Below, piece after piece: positions 30,684-40,380 of a stretch of 64,000 bases of DNA. Origin of the DNA: an uncultured SAR116 cluster alpha proteobacterium. GTDB taxonomy: Bacteria; Pseudomonadota; Alphaproteobacteria; Puniceispirillales; GCA-002684695. Each line of letters begins with the position of its first letter. Positions within the stretch are counted from its first letter, which is position 1. The stretch spans positions 1-64,000 of the forward strand of contig CACBIM010000006.1 in assembly GCA_902539295.1 (NCBI GenBank), given 5' to 3'. The position numbers and the translations under genes are program-made. The notes beneath the pieces are model-generated. The model saw only the letters and a program-made list of their open reading frames with translations, had not been told where the DNA came from and ran no database searches.

Positions 30684-31295
30684 TTATTGGTGTAACTCCA
30701 TAACTTTTTTCACGTTTGCCCTTTCATGAAATTTTATATTATGATTTTTTATCTTTTGAAAAGGGGCCAAATCAACGCCGTCATCACGAAACCAACGAGT
30801 AACTAAAGCAAGGTAAGGATCACAAATAGAATAGTTATCGCCTAAAACCCATGGTCCACTAATTAAATTATTTTCGATGTATTCTGCATAGTCAGTCATA
30901 TTCTTTTTAACATTCGCAGTTAATGAAGCTAATGCACTTTCATCATTCGTCCATCTGTGTCCACGATGTTTGTGAGCATGCCCGACGTGAACTGTTGATG
31001 ACAAGTACATGTTAAAGGCTTGAGCTTTAGCTAATTCATAAGGATCTGTAGGCGCAAGTTTTTTTTCAGGAAATAACTGACATATATAATACATAATCGC
31101 AGGATTTTCAGTTAAAATACCTTTTTCCGTGACCAATGCAGGAACTCTACCTTTAGGATTAATTTTTAAAAACTCAGGCCTTTGTTGGTCACCTTTTTTC
31201 AAATCAATTTTTATCGCCTCATATTTTGCTTCTGCGTCCTCTAGTACTACGTGGGTAGCAAAAGCACATGACATTGGCGCATAATAAAACTTCAT
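30684..31295 (-). CDS. glutathione S-transferase family protein
   Basis: MKFYYAPMSCAFATHVVLEDA, NPKGRVPALVTEKGILTENPAIMYYI. Confidence 0.93.
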   Translation of the reverse strand: MKFYYAPMSCAFATHVVLEDAEAKYEAIKIDLKKGDQQRPEFLKINPKGRVPALVTEKGILTENPAIMYYICQLFPEKKLAPTDPYELAKAQAFNMYLSSTVHVGHAHKHRGHRWTNDESALASLTANVKKNMTDYAEYIENNLISGPWVLGDNYSICDPYLALVTRWFRDDGVDLAPFQKIKNHNIKFHERANVKKVMELHQ

Positions 31296-31386
31296 TTTTC
31301 CCTCTTAATTAATTTAATATGGAGTATACATAAATATAGATTAAGTTGTAACATACTATAATTTAAATATCTTTTAAGGCATTACT

Positions 31387-32124
31387 ATGAATGAAACCAT
31401 CGAATTATTAAAATCACATAGATCAATAAGAAAGTTTAAGAATAAAAAAATCGATAAAAATTTATTGAACCAGATTCTATCTGCTGGACAAGCAGCAGCA
31501 AGTTCAAGCTTTCTTCAAGGTTTTTCAATCATAAGGATTACAGATAAAGAAAAAAGAGAGAAGTTTAGTGTTTTAGCAAATAATCAAAACTTTATTAATG
31601 AGGCAGCCGAATTTCTAGTATTCTGTGCAGATCTAAAGAGATCTTCAATGTGTTGTGAACTTCACAACGCCCAAGCTACTGAGGGTTTTACTGAGCAATT
31701 TATTATAACTACTGTTGATGCAGCCTTGGCAGCCCAAAACGTTGTTGTTGCAGCAGAGTCTGCAGGTTTGGGTATTTGCTATGTTGGGGCTATAAGAAAC
31801 AATCCTCAAACGGCAACAGATCTTCTTAATCTTCCAAAAAATGTATACCCTGTTTTTGGTTTATGTTTAGGTTACCCAAACCAAAACCCAGAAGTTAAAC
31901 CGAGACTTCCTTTGAGTTTAATTCTAAAAGAGAATTCATATACAACAGAAAATGATATTGAAATTATCAAAGAATACGATCTGAAAATGAAAGAATATTA
32001 TAAAAAAAGAACTGACAATAAAAAAGCATCTACATGGAGTGAACAGATGTCCAGTTTGCTTGGACGGGAAGTAAGAGTGTTTATGAGAGATTTTTTAAAA
32101 AAACGTGGTTTTCTAATGAAATAA
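31387..32124 (+). CDS. NADPH-dependent flavin/nitroreductase (NfsA/FRP-like)
   Basis: LLKSHRSIRKFKNKKID, AGQAAASSSFLQGFSIIRI, GLGICYVGAIRNNP, FGLCLGYP. Confidence 0.92.
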   Translation: MNETIELLKSHRSIRKFKNKKIDKNLLNQILSAGQAAASSSFLQGFSIIRITDKEKREKFSVLANNQNFINEAAEFLVFCADLKRSSMCCELHNAQATEGFTEQFIITTVDAALAAQNVVVAAESAGLGICYVGAIRNNPQTATDLLNLPKNVYPVFGLCLGYPNQNPEVKPRLPLSLILKENSYTTENDIEIIKEYDLKMKEYYKKRTDNKKASTWSEQMSSLLGREVRVFMRDFLKKRGFLMK

Positions 32125-32137
32125 ATTAAAAATCATT

Positions 32138-32695
32138 ATGGAAAATTTAAAGGGATCAAATTATTCTTGGGGACTAGTTGCTAAAATATTTCATTGGACT
32201 TTAGCAGTTTTTATTTTATCACAAATTCTATTTGGTATTAATTTACATTTTATGGATCCTTCTAGAGTAAAAGGAGAATTAATACATTTTCATAAAATTT
32301 TTGGTACTTTCATTTTATTTTTGATATTTTTAAGACTTGCATGGAAATTTTATAACCCTTCACCATTTCACAAAGGGTTGAGTTTTTTTCATAAGATTTC
32401 ATCAAAAATTATTCAGGTATTAATGTATATTTTTTTAATATTAATTCCTATTCAAGGGATGCTTTTGACTTGGGTATCTGGATCAGATGTTATACTTCTT
32501 GGCATTATAAAATTGCCAAGACTTGTTGAGGAAGATTTTATTCTCCATAATCAGTACATAGATGTCCATTATGCAATGACAATTACTTTATTTACACTGT
32601 TCTTAATTCATTTATCTGCTTCAATGCTCCATATCTTCTATTACAAAGATAAGTACAATGTTTGGAAAAGTATGAAATTTATTTTTAAAAAATAA
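32138..32695 (+). CDS. cytochrome b561 family protein
   Basis: Hydrophobic, KIFHWTLAVFILSQILFGI, H at TM helices, IPIQGMLLTWVSG. Confidence 0.88.
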   Translation: MENLKGSNYSWGLVAKIFHWTLAVFILSQILFGINLHFMDPSRVKGELIHFHKIFGTFILFLIFLRLAWKFYNPSPFHKGLSFFHKISSKIIQVLMYIFLILIPIQGMLLTWVSGSDVILLGIIKLPRLVEEDFILHNQYIDVHYAMTITLFTLFLIHLSASMLHIFYYKDKYNVWKSMKFIFKK

Positions 32696-32696
32696 T

Positions 32697-33104
32697 TTAT
32701 GATTTATAATTTTTAGATAATGGATAATTTTTTTTCCACTCTTTTATTCCATCAGTCGCATCATATATTTTAAAGAATTCAAAATATTTATCCAAATAAT
32801 CACTCATTATACCAGTTCGTCTTCCACTTCGACAAATAAGAATAAGTGGCTTATTTTTATCGGCTACTAATTCTAATTCATTTAGCCATTTATAGATATC
32901 AACCTCCCCATTTTCATTAAAAAAAGTTATTAAATGACTATCTTCAATAACGCCTGTTTCTTGCCACTCCTTAGCTGTTCTAATATCAATTAATGGGACG
33001 CCTTCGGACATTAATAACTTTAACTTATCTAAAGAAATTTTTTCTGTATCAGCAAAAGATAATTTTGAAAAAACTATCAAAAATAACAATATATATTTAA
33101 ACAA
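32697..33104 (-). CDS. rhodanese-like domain protein, exported
   Basis: Signal peptide; LIDIRTAKEWQETGVIEDSHLITF, LICRSGRRTGIMSDYL. Confidence 0.9.
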   Translation of the reverse strand: MFKYILLFLIVFSKLSFADTEKISLDKLKLLMSEGVPLIDIRTAKEWQETGVIEDSHLITFFNENGEVDIYKWLNELELVADKNKPLILICRSGRRTGIMSDYLDKYFEFFKIYDATDGIKEWKKNYPLSKNYKS

Positions 33105-33129
33105 AACTTTCCCTCTAAAATTATTTATT

Positions 33130-34854
33130 TTATTTTATTATTTTAAATTTATTTACATCAACTAATCCGCAATCAGTTATTTTCAATGATGGAATTACAG
33201 GAAGCGCAAGAAATGCAAGTTGAAGAAATGGCTCCTCAATTGTAACGCCTAATTCTTTTGCTGTTTTTCTTAATTCAGTTAGCTGGTCTTTAACATCCTC
33301 AAAAGAAGAAATACTCATTAGCCCAGCAATAGGAAGTGATATCTCGGCTTTTATTTCATTTTGAGATGCAATAACAAAACCACCCTGTAAATCTTTTAAT
33401 CGATTACATGCTAATGCCATATCAGTGTAGTTCATACCAATTGCAACAATATTATGGTGATCATGAGCAACAGTTGAAGCTATTGCACCTTTTTTAAGAC
33501 CAAAGCCATGAACAAAACCATTGGCTATGTTATTATTTTTTCCATGCCTTTCAATTACAGTAACTCTTGCTAAATCCCTATTTAAGTTAGGAATTTTATC
33601 ACCATTAGATAAAGGTATCTTCTCAAATAAATGTTCTGTAATTATCTTTCCTTCTAAAATTCCAATAACATTTGTATCCTCAGATGCATCTTTAATTATA
33701 AAATCAGAGCTCTTAACTGATTTTGATTTGACTGAATTTAATCCAATTGGCTTTATTCGGTTGACAGTAGAAAAAATTCTATCACAAACAACTCTCCCTC
33801 CAGATATAACCATCGTAGGGTTACATTCTTCAATATCTTGAAGACAAACAATGTCTGCTTTTTTTCCAGGAGCAATCAGTCCCCTATCCGATAAGCCAAA
33901 TGCTTCAGCTGCAGAAAGAGATGAAGCCCTGTAAGCATTTAATGGTTTGACGCCTAATTCAATCAAAGCTTTAACCATGTAATTAATATGACCCTGTTCA
34001 TGAATATCTAGCGGGTTTCTGTCATCTGTACACAAACAAATATATGGCGCCGTTTTGTCTGTTAAGATTTTATGCAGAGATTTTAGATCCTTGCTGACAG
34101 ATCCTTCCCGTATCAGTATGCGCATACCCTTTTTTAATTTTTCTAAAGCTTCATCTTCGGAAGTTGCTTCATGCTCAGTTTTTATTCCTGCAGCAATGTA
34201 CGCATTTAATTCTTTACCGGATAGCTGAGGTGCATGGCCATCAATGTGCCCTCCCTCAAACAATTCTAATTTTTTAATTATTTCATTATCCTGATTAATT
34301 ACACCTGGGTAATTCATCATCTCTGAGAGACCAATATTGCTTGTGTGATTTTTTAATTTTTGCAACTCTAGTGACGAAACTCTTGCTCCTGCAGTTTCCA
34401 TTTCAGTAGCAGGGACACAGGAAGACAACTGGACAAAAATATCCATTACAGTATGTTCACTAGACTCTTGAAAATATTTTATCCCTTCGACACCAACTAC
34501 GTTTGCTATCTCATGAGGGTCACAAATGGCAGTTGTTGTCCCAAGAGGAAGAACGCAACGCTCAAATTCGAATGGACTAACCATTGAACTTTCAATATGG
34601 AGATGTGTATCAATGAAACCTGGAACTAGAAACTGATTTTTTACATCTATTACCTGTTTTGCATCATAGGAAGCACAAGTTCCAACAATAGTATCTCCAC
34701 TTATTGCAACATCACCTTCAAGAAAGTCTCCAGTTATTAAGTCAAAAACTTTGCCACCTCTTAAAACAATATCTGCCTTTTGAGTGCCTAGTCCTTGTTG
34801 AATTTTCTTTTTTAAATTATTCAATTTTACACCATGTGCGAACACAGTTTGCAT
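33130..34854 (-). CDS. ade: adenine deaminase
   Basis: [55 protein letters not shown]. Confidence 0.96.
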   Translation of the reverse strand: MQTVFAHGVKLNNLKKKIQQGLGTQKADIVLRGGKVFDLITGDFLEGDVAISGDTIVGTCASYDAKQVIDVKNQFLVPGFIDTHLHIESSMVSPFEFERCVLPLGTTTAICDPHEIANVVGVEGIKYFQESSEHTVMDIFVQLSSCVPATEMETAGARVSSLELQKLKNHTSNIGLSEMMNYPGVINQDNEIIKKLELFEGGHIDGHAPQLSGKELNAYIAAGIKTEHEATSEDEALEKLKKGMRILIREGSVSKDLKSLHKILTDKTAPYICLCTDDRNPLDIHEQGHINYMVKALIELGVKPLNAYRASSLSAAEAFGLSDRGLIAPGKKADIVCLQDIEECNPTMVISGGRVVCDRIFSTVNRIKPIGLNSVKSKSVKSSDFIIKDASEDTNVIGILEGKIITEHLFEKIPLSNGDKIPNLNRDLARVTVIERHGKNNNIANGFVHGFGLKKGAIASTVAHDHHNIVAIGMNYTDMALACNRLKDLQGGFVIASQNEIKAEISLPIAGLMSISSFEDVKDQLTELRKTAKELGVTIEEPFLQLAFLALPVIPSLKITDCGLVDVNKFKIIK

Positions 34855-35095
34855 AATCAGAGAAGTAATGTGAGATTATCTGAATTTCAAAATTAGTCAA
34901 AATTGAAGTATTTGGTTCTCTATCAAGCAAGAACTCAAATGATTTTTCTAAGAGTTCACACTTTGAAATTACACCATTAGTAAGCTGTTTGTATACTTTG
35001 TCATTAATAACTACATTATGTGAGGTTTTAACATTATCACTAACTTCAACAAGAAATTTATCCTTCTCAATTTCAGTAATTTTTATAGACGCCAA
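34817..35095 (-). CDS. conserved hypothetical protein (92 aa)
   Basis: ORF overlaps the ade 5' end by 38 bp; [27 protein letters not shown] motif resembles a small conserved alphaproteobacterial family. Confidence 0.7.
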   Translation of the reverse strand: MASIKITEIEKDKFLVEVSDNVKTSHNVVINDKVYKQLTNGVISKCELLEKSFEFLLDREPNTSILTNFEIQIISHYFSDYANCVRTWCKIE

Positions 35096-35153
35096 CTAAT
35101 TATCCATATTTTATTAACATTTATATATATATAAGCATATTAATTAGCTTTGA

Positions 35154-36050
35154 TTAATATTTTATTGGTCCGGCTAACATTTGAGCATCCAGTCTTTTAC
35201 CAACCCAGTCAATTCTCCAATCAAGATGAGGCCCTGTTGATCTGCCAGTGTTTCCTGAAAGACCTATTAACTGTCCCCTGCTAACCTTATCACCGATACT
35301 TACTTTTATTTCAGATAAGTGAAGAAAGGTTGAGTTGACATTAAGTCCATGATTTAAAATCACCGTTAAGCCAGAATAATATAGATCATCTGCCAATGAA
35401 ATTACTCCACTTGCAGGCGCGTAAACTGGGGTGCCCATAGGCACAGCGATATCTACACCATAATGAGGGGACTTAGGCACTCCATTTAGGATACGCTGGC
35501 TTCCGTAAACGCCAGTTATTTTTCCTTTCAATGGCCAATTAAATCCACTAGTAAAATCTCCCAATAAAACTTTTTTGCTTCTTGCATTAAGCACTTTCTC
35601 ACGATCTGCATTAATTTTATCCATAGTCTCCTTTTTAGGTGATACCATGACTTGCTTAAGGCCGTCTATGCGCTGAACTTTATATATTCTTTTCAATGGA
35701 TATAAAAATGTTTCTAATATTTTTTTCTTTTCTGTGATTGTTAGAAGAATTTCTTTCTCTTCATCACGGTGAAACCCAATAACAAAAATTCCACTTTGAT
35801 CAATTTCTATAAGTTCATTATTTACTTTTACTTTGTTTAAGGGATTGGTCCTTGCAATTATCAAGTTACCTTCTAAAGGATAACCAGAAATAACCTCAGC
35901 TCCCAAGATTTTGAAATTCTGATCAAAATTAATTTCATTAATAAATTGTGCATTTGTTTGAGTGCTTAAATTTAGAAAAAATATAAGATTTGAAAAAAGA
36001 AAAATTTTTAGAAGCAACAAATTTGGCATTTTCATTTTATTCAAAATCAT
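35154..36050 (-). CDS. M23 family metallopeptidase (LysM-less, exported)
   Basis: Signal sequence; PHYGVDIAVPMGTPVYAPASGVISLADD, LNHGLNVNSTFLHLSEIKV, GQLIGLSGNTGRSTGPHLDWRI. Confidence 0.94.
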   Translation of the reverse strand: MILNKMKMPNLLLLKIFLFSNLIFFLNLSTQTNAQFINEINFDQNFKILGAEVISGYPLEGNLIIARTNPLNKVKVNNELIEIDQSGIFVIGFHRDEEKEILLTITEKKKILETFLYPLKRIYKVQRIDGLKQVMVSPKKETMDKINADREKVLNARSKKVLLGDFTSGFNWPLKGKITGVYGSQRILNGVPKSPHYGVDIAVPMGTPVYAPASGVISLADDLYYSGLTVILNHGLNVNSTFLHLSEIKVSIGDKVSRGQLIGLSGNTGRSTGPHLDWRIDWVGKRLDAQMLAGPIKY

Positions 36051-36128
36051 CTTAAAGTTAAGATAACAGTTAGATTGATTAAAATCACTAATATAAGAAA
36101 CTTTAATATTTTTTTGAGGTAAAATATT

Positions 36129-37130
36129 TTGTTTAAAAATATTAATATTTCATCTTTATACGGCCCAGAAAATAAAGAGAGAGAAATTACTGATAAAGCA
36201 ATTTTTAAGGCAGCAAATGAAATTGGTTTTCTTAAGATTTCTGGCTTACAAAATTTTCAATTCAATGAAAGAAGTAAGAAAATTCTTTTATCAATTTTTA
36301 AATTACCTGAAGAAAGTAAGAAAAAATTATGTCGATGGTACTTTGAGAATTCCAATCAAAATGTTTACAGAGGCTGGTTCCCATTACAAAATGGTTTGCC
36401 AACTTACAAACAAGGAATTGATATTGGTCCTGACCTTGTTCGAGAAGTAATTCATAATCCAAATGATCCACTAACTGAAAGAACTCCTTTGCCAAGAGAG
36501 AGCGAACTCCCAAAATGGCGTTCAGTTGCTAAAGATTATTATCTTTCAATGGAGAGTTTGGGATTGGTTATTATGCAGTCAATTGCAAGGTCACTAAAAA
36601 TTGATCAAAATTACTTTGATAAATATTTTAATAAAAGTAACTCTACTTTGAGGCTTCTTCATTATCCAGTTAGAGATAAAATTAGCTTTGGAAAAAACTC
36701 AGACAGCTTCCAAATAGGAGAGAGTTACTCGCTAGGTAAACCACATGTCGATTCTGGATTGCTAACTATTCTTCAACTTGATCATGTTGCTGGACTACAG
36801 GCACAATTAAAAAATGGTGAATGGCATGAAATAGAGCCTGAAGAAGGTACATTAGTTATGAATTTTGGGCGATTACTTGAACATTGGTCAAATTATAAAA
36901 TTAAAGCAACATTTCATAGGGTAATTGGATATGGTCAAGAGCGTTACTCTATACCATTTTTTTTTGAACCATCAATTGATTCTTTTATAAAACCAATTGA
37001 TGAACTTGGGGAAATAGATAGCTTTAAACCTTTCTTTTATGGTGATTGGTTATGGGAAGTTACCACACAATTCATTGAACAGTCAGGTATCAAGCATTTA
37101 AGGAAAAAAGTGCTAGTTAAAAGTGATTAA
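36129..37130 (+). CDS. 2-oxoglutarate/Fe(II)-dependent oxygenase, isopenicillin N synthase-like (TTG start)
   Basis: PHVDSGLLTILQLDHVAGLQAQLKNGEWHEI, HRVIGYGQERYSIPFFFEPS. Confidence 0.9.
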   Translation: MFKNINISSLYGPENKEREITDKAIFKAANEIGFLKISGLQNFQFNERSKKILLSIFKLPEESKKKLCRWYFENSNQNVYRGWFPLQNGLPTYKQGIDIGPDLVREVIHNPNDPLTERTPLPRESELPKWRSVAKDYYLSMESLGLVIMQSIARSLKIDQNYFDKYFNKSNSTLRLLHYPVRDKISFGKNSDSFQIGESYSLGKPHVDSGLLTILQLDHVAGLQAQLKNGEWHEIEPEEGTLVMNFGRLLEHWSNYKIKATFHRVIGYGQERYSIPFFFEPSIDSFIKPIDELGEIDSFKPFFYGDWLWEVTTQFIEQSGIKHLRKKVLVKSD

Positions 37131-37137
37131 GTAATAT

Positions 37138-38205
37138 CTAACTGTAGACTTTATTTTCTTGGACAGTTGTTCGAATAAATGTAGTGCATTTGCATAAATC
37201 TTTAAGTCTTCTTGCACCTGAATAAGTACAAGCTGAACGTAATCCACCAAGTATATCTTGAACAGTATTAATTATTTTTCCTCTGTATGGAATTTCAACT
37301 GTCTTGCCCTCAGCAGCTCTGTAATCTCGCAATCCACCAAAATGCTTTTCATTCGCTGTTCTTGAACTCATACCATAAAATTGAACTTTATTATCGACGA
37401 TCTCTCCACCTCCTTCATCATGCCCAGCAAGCATTCCACCAAGCATCACAAAATCTGCTCCACCACCAAAAGCTTTTGCTATATCACCTGCAACAGTACA
37501 ACCACCATCTGATATAATATGGCCTCCTAGGCCGTGAGCTGCATCTGAACATTCAATAATTGTTGAGAGTTGCGGATAACCTACACCTGTTTTTACTCTT
37601 GTTGTACAAACAGAACCAGGCCCTATACCACATTTAATTATGTCTGCACCTTTTAAAATAAGTTCTTGCGTTTGGTCAGCGGTGCAAACATTTCCTGCTA
37701 TAATTATTATATTTGGGTAAGCGTCTCTAAATTTTCCTATAAATGTGCAAAATCTCTCTGTATAACCATTAGCCACATCTATGCAAACATACCTTAACTT
37801 TTCTTTTGCCTGTTCATAAACAGTATTAAATTTATTTTTATCTTCTTCTGTAATACCAATACTCATTGCAACGTAATCTGTACGACCACCTTTATTTGAT
37901 TCGCTTGTAAAAAAATCAACTAGATCTTTTTCAGAGTAGATTTTTGTCAAACAGGTGAACATCCCATGTGGTATCAATGCATCTGCAATATCAAATGTTC
38001 CAACTCCATCCATATTTGAAGCCATGATTGGTATTCCTGAATATTCAGGAATTAATTCGTGACCTTTATAGGGTATTTCCAATTTAGCATTAACAAAGCT
38101 AAATTTCCGATTTAAATCTACTTCTTTTCTTGTTGTTAAAGTAGAACGTTTTGGTCTAATTAAAACGTCTTTAAAATCTAGCTTAATGTCAGGTTCTATT
38201 ATCAT
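37138..38205 (-). CDS. guaC: GMP reductase
   Basis: KLDFKDVLIRPKRSTL, IIAGNVCTADQTQELILKGADIIKCGIGPGSVCTTRVKTGVGYPQ, ISDGGCTVAGDIAKAFGGGADFVMLGGMLAGHDE. Confidence 0.95.
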   Translation of the reverse strand: MIIEPDIKLDFKDVLIRPKRSTLTTRKEVDLNRKFSFVNAKLEIPYKGHELIPEYSGIPIMASNMDGVGTFDIADALIPHGMFTCLTKIYSEKDLVDFFTSESNKGGRTDYVAMSIGITEEDKNKFNTVYEQAKEKLRYVCIDVANGYTERFCTFIGKFRDAYPNIIIIAGNVCTADQTQELILKGADIIKCGIGPGSVCTTRVKTGVGYPQLSTIIECSDAAHGLGGHIISDGGCTVAGDIAKAFGGGADFVMLGGMLAGHDEGGGEIVDNKVQFYGMSSRTANEKHFGGLRDYRAAEGKTVEIPYRGKIINTVQDILGGLRSACTYSGARRLKDLCKCTTFIRTTVQENKVYS

Positions 38206-38333
38206 TTAACTACCTATTTTAAACAAATTTAAGGTTACATTCCTTTTCGGCCAAGCACAAGAAAAGTATTAAAAATAGTTTAGTTATAAGGCTAAAATTT
38301 AGAATTAGATCAAAAAATAATGATAAGAATTTC

Positions 38334-39539
38334 TTAAATTATAGTACTCAGTCTTTTAAAAAAATTTTCAATCACTTTTACAGCAAGAGCCATATCTTCT
38401 TCAGATGCTTCTTCTTCTGGATTATGACTAATTCCATTTTTGCATCTAACAAATAACATTGAAATTGGACAAAGATCTGAAATGGCAGATGCATCATGAG
38501 TGGCTCCAGAATCCAAATGAAATTTGTATCCAGCAGCATCATCTAAAGAATCAGACAATATTAATTGAAGATCGTTATCACATTTTGTAGCTGACTGCTC
38601 ATATGTTTTGTTAATTTTTACTTCTAGTTTTCTTCTATTAATTATGTCATTGACATTTTTTATAATATTACTGGATAAATTTTCTCTTTCTACATCACTA
38701 CCAGATCTTACCTCCAAAATTAAATTGGCCTTTTCTGGGATAACGTTAGCAACATTTGGCTGTATATTTAACATGCCTACAGTTGCAACAGCATTTGAGC
38801 AATTAGAAGCCAATTTTTCAGACATCAAAATGATCTCACTGGCAGCACAAAGCGCATCTTTTCTATATATCATTGGCATTGTTCCAGCATGTGAGGATAG
38901 TCCATAAATAGACAAATCATGACGTTCAATGCCTGATATAGAGCTAACTGTACCAAGAGGCAGATTTTTATTATATAAAATTGGCCCTTGCTCAATATGG
39001 ACTTCCAGAAAACCTAAATATTTTTGCTTTTCCCTTTTCAAATTAAATATATTCTCTGGTACTAAATTTAAATTTTTTATCGCATCTCTAATACTTAATC
39101 CTTGATTGTCTTTTATATTAAGAACTGTCGGGCTAAGTGTTCCAGCCAAAGCCCTAGAACCGAGTAAACTTGTAGGAAACCTTATTCCTTCTTCGTCTGC
39201 AAATGCTAAAAATTCTATATTGTAGGGTAAATTATTTAAATTTCTAATTGCGATTAATGGTAACAAAACCCCCATTATTCCATCAAACATTCCACCATTA
39301 ATAACGCTATCTTGATGTGAACCCACCAGAAAGGTTGGAGCATTTTTTGGCCCATTATATTTACCAATTAAAGTTCCTGCATCATCAATTCTAGTGCTTA
39401 AACCAGAATCAACCATCCATTTAGTAATAATTTTCAGCGCTCTTTTATGCTCTTTTGTAAATGGTAATCTTGTTACGCCATCTGACCCTACAGAGCATGA
39501 TGAAATTTCTTTCAACATTGAGGTAATATTATTTTTCAA
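38334..39539 (-). CDS. Zn-dependent hydrolase, N-carbamoyl-L-amino acid hydrolase/allantoate amidohydrolase family (M20)
   Basis: VGSHQDSVINGGMFDGIMGVL, FADEEGIRFPTSLLGSRALAG, LEVHIEQGPIL, SGATHDASAIS. Confidence 0.93.
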   Translation of the reverse strand: MKNNITSMLKEISSCSVGSDGVTRLPFTKEHKRALKIITKWMVDSGLSTRIDDAGTLIGKYNGPKNAPTFLVGSHQDSVINGGMFDGIMGVLLPLIAIRNLNNLPYNIEFLAFADEEGIRFPTSLLGSRALAGTLSPTVLNIKDNQGLSIRDAIKNLNLVPENIFNLKREKQKYLGFLEVHIEQGPILYNKNLPLGTVSSISGIERHDLSIYGLSSHAGTMPMIYRKDALCAASEIILMSEKLASNCSNAVATVGMLNIQPNVANVIPEKANLILEVRSGSDVERENLSSNIIKNVNDIINRRKLEVKINKTYEQSATKCDNDLQLILSDSLDDAAGYKFHLDSGATHDASAISDLCPISMLFVRCKNGISHNPEEEASEEDMALAVKVIENFFKRLSTII

Positions 39540-39543
39540 AGCT

Positions 39544-40221
39544 TTAGCTTTTCTTATTTTCTTCAGAATTATATGGATTTGAAATAACTGGTAAAAATTT
39601 TAACCAATTTGAATATGACTTTTCATTGGTTTTGTCTATAATTTTTTTTAATTTTTTAAGAGGTTTTTTACTGTAATCTACTCTCAAAGAGATTGGTGTT
39701 TTGTCTTCACTCACAACTAATATAGATGCTGAAAATAACCCCCTTCTATCTCCTCCAGCATTAGCTCCCTCTAATAATGACAAATACAATCTTTCTACAA
39801 GTTCAACATCATGATTCTTTTCATATGCTAATTTCATTGATGCTAAAACATTTTTATTTGATAAAATGTTTCCTGACAATACAATATTTTCAGAAACTAT
39901 TTCATCAATAATAGGGGAATTACTCATGCCGCTAAACACGCTTCCATTTCCACTTTTATCGATCAAAGAAATTTGTCTTCTATCCTTTCCACTGTCCTCT
40001 TGAATTGTTTTTGTAATAGCAGCTTCTGCACTCATGCCTTTATTTGAATACTTAAGAACGTTTTCTCCCCAAAGTGTGCTTGGGTCAGCACCTTGAGAGG
40101 CGCTTACACCAGAGAAAGGTTCAGCTCTTAAAACCCAGGCACCAACACAAATATTTCCTGTTGCAGACGCGCCACCAAAACTATTTGTAATAGGATCAAA
40201 AACTAAAATTGAAAAAGTCAT
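39544..40221 (-). CDS. DUF1028 domain protein (Ntn-hydrolase-like fold)
   Basis: MTFSILVFDPITNSFGGASATGNICVGAWVLRAEPFSGVSASQGADPSTLWG; SGNILSNKNVLASM. Confidence 0.88.
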   Translation of the reverse strand: MTFSILVFDPITNSFGGASATGNICVGAWVLRAEPFSGVSASQGADPSTLWGENVLKYSNKGMSAEAAITKTIQEDSGKDRRQISLIDKSGNGSVFSGMSNSPIIDEIVSENIVLSGNILSNKNVLASMKLAYEKNHDVELVERLYLSLLEGANAGGDRRGLFSASILVVSEDKTPISLRVDYSKKPLKKLKKIIDKTNEKSYSNWLKFLPVISNPYNSEENKKS

Positions 40222-40294
40222 ATTTAATAATAGCTGTTAATTAACTATATCAAATTTAATTAAATAAAATTATATGAAAAAAAACTTGATATTA

Positions 40295-40328
40295 TATTTA
40301 TCATGATAAATATTTATCATGATAAATA
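40295..40328. promoter_or_regulatory. two overlapping copies of an 18-bp perfect palindrome TATTTATCATGATAAATA (operator-like)
   Basis: Copies at 40295-40312 and 40311-40328, in the divergent intergenic region between the DUF1028 gene and the ABC transporter operon. Confidence 0.75.
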
Positions 40329-40380
40329 TATTTACACAATATTACAAATTATTAAATTAACCATGTAAAAGGAGAATAGT

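Noticed and set aside
34817-34854. 38-bp overlap of ade with the upstream small ORF as a special arrangement
   Set aside because: Most likely the ade start is annotated too far upstream ([18 protein letters not shown] leader); ordinary start-site ambiguity.
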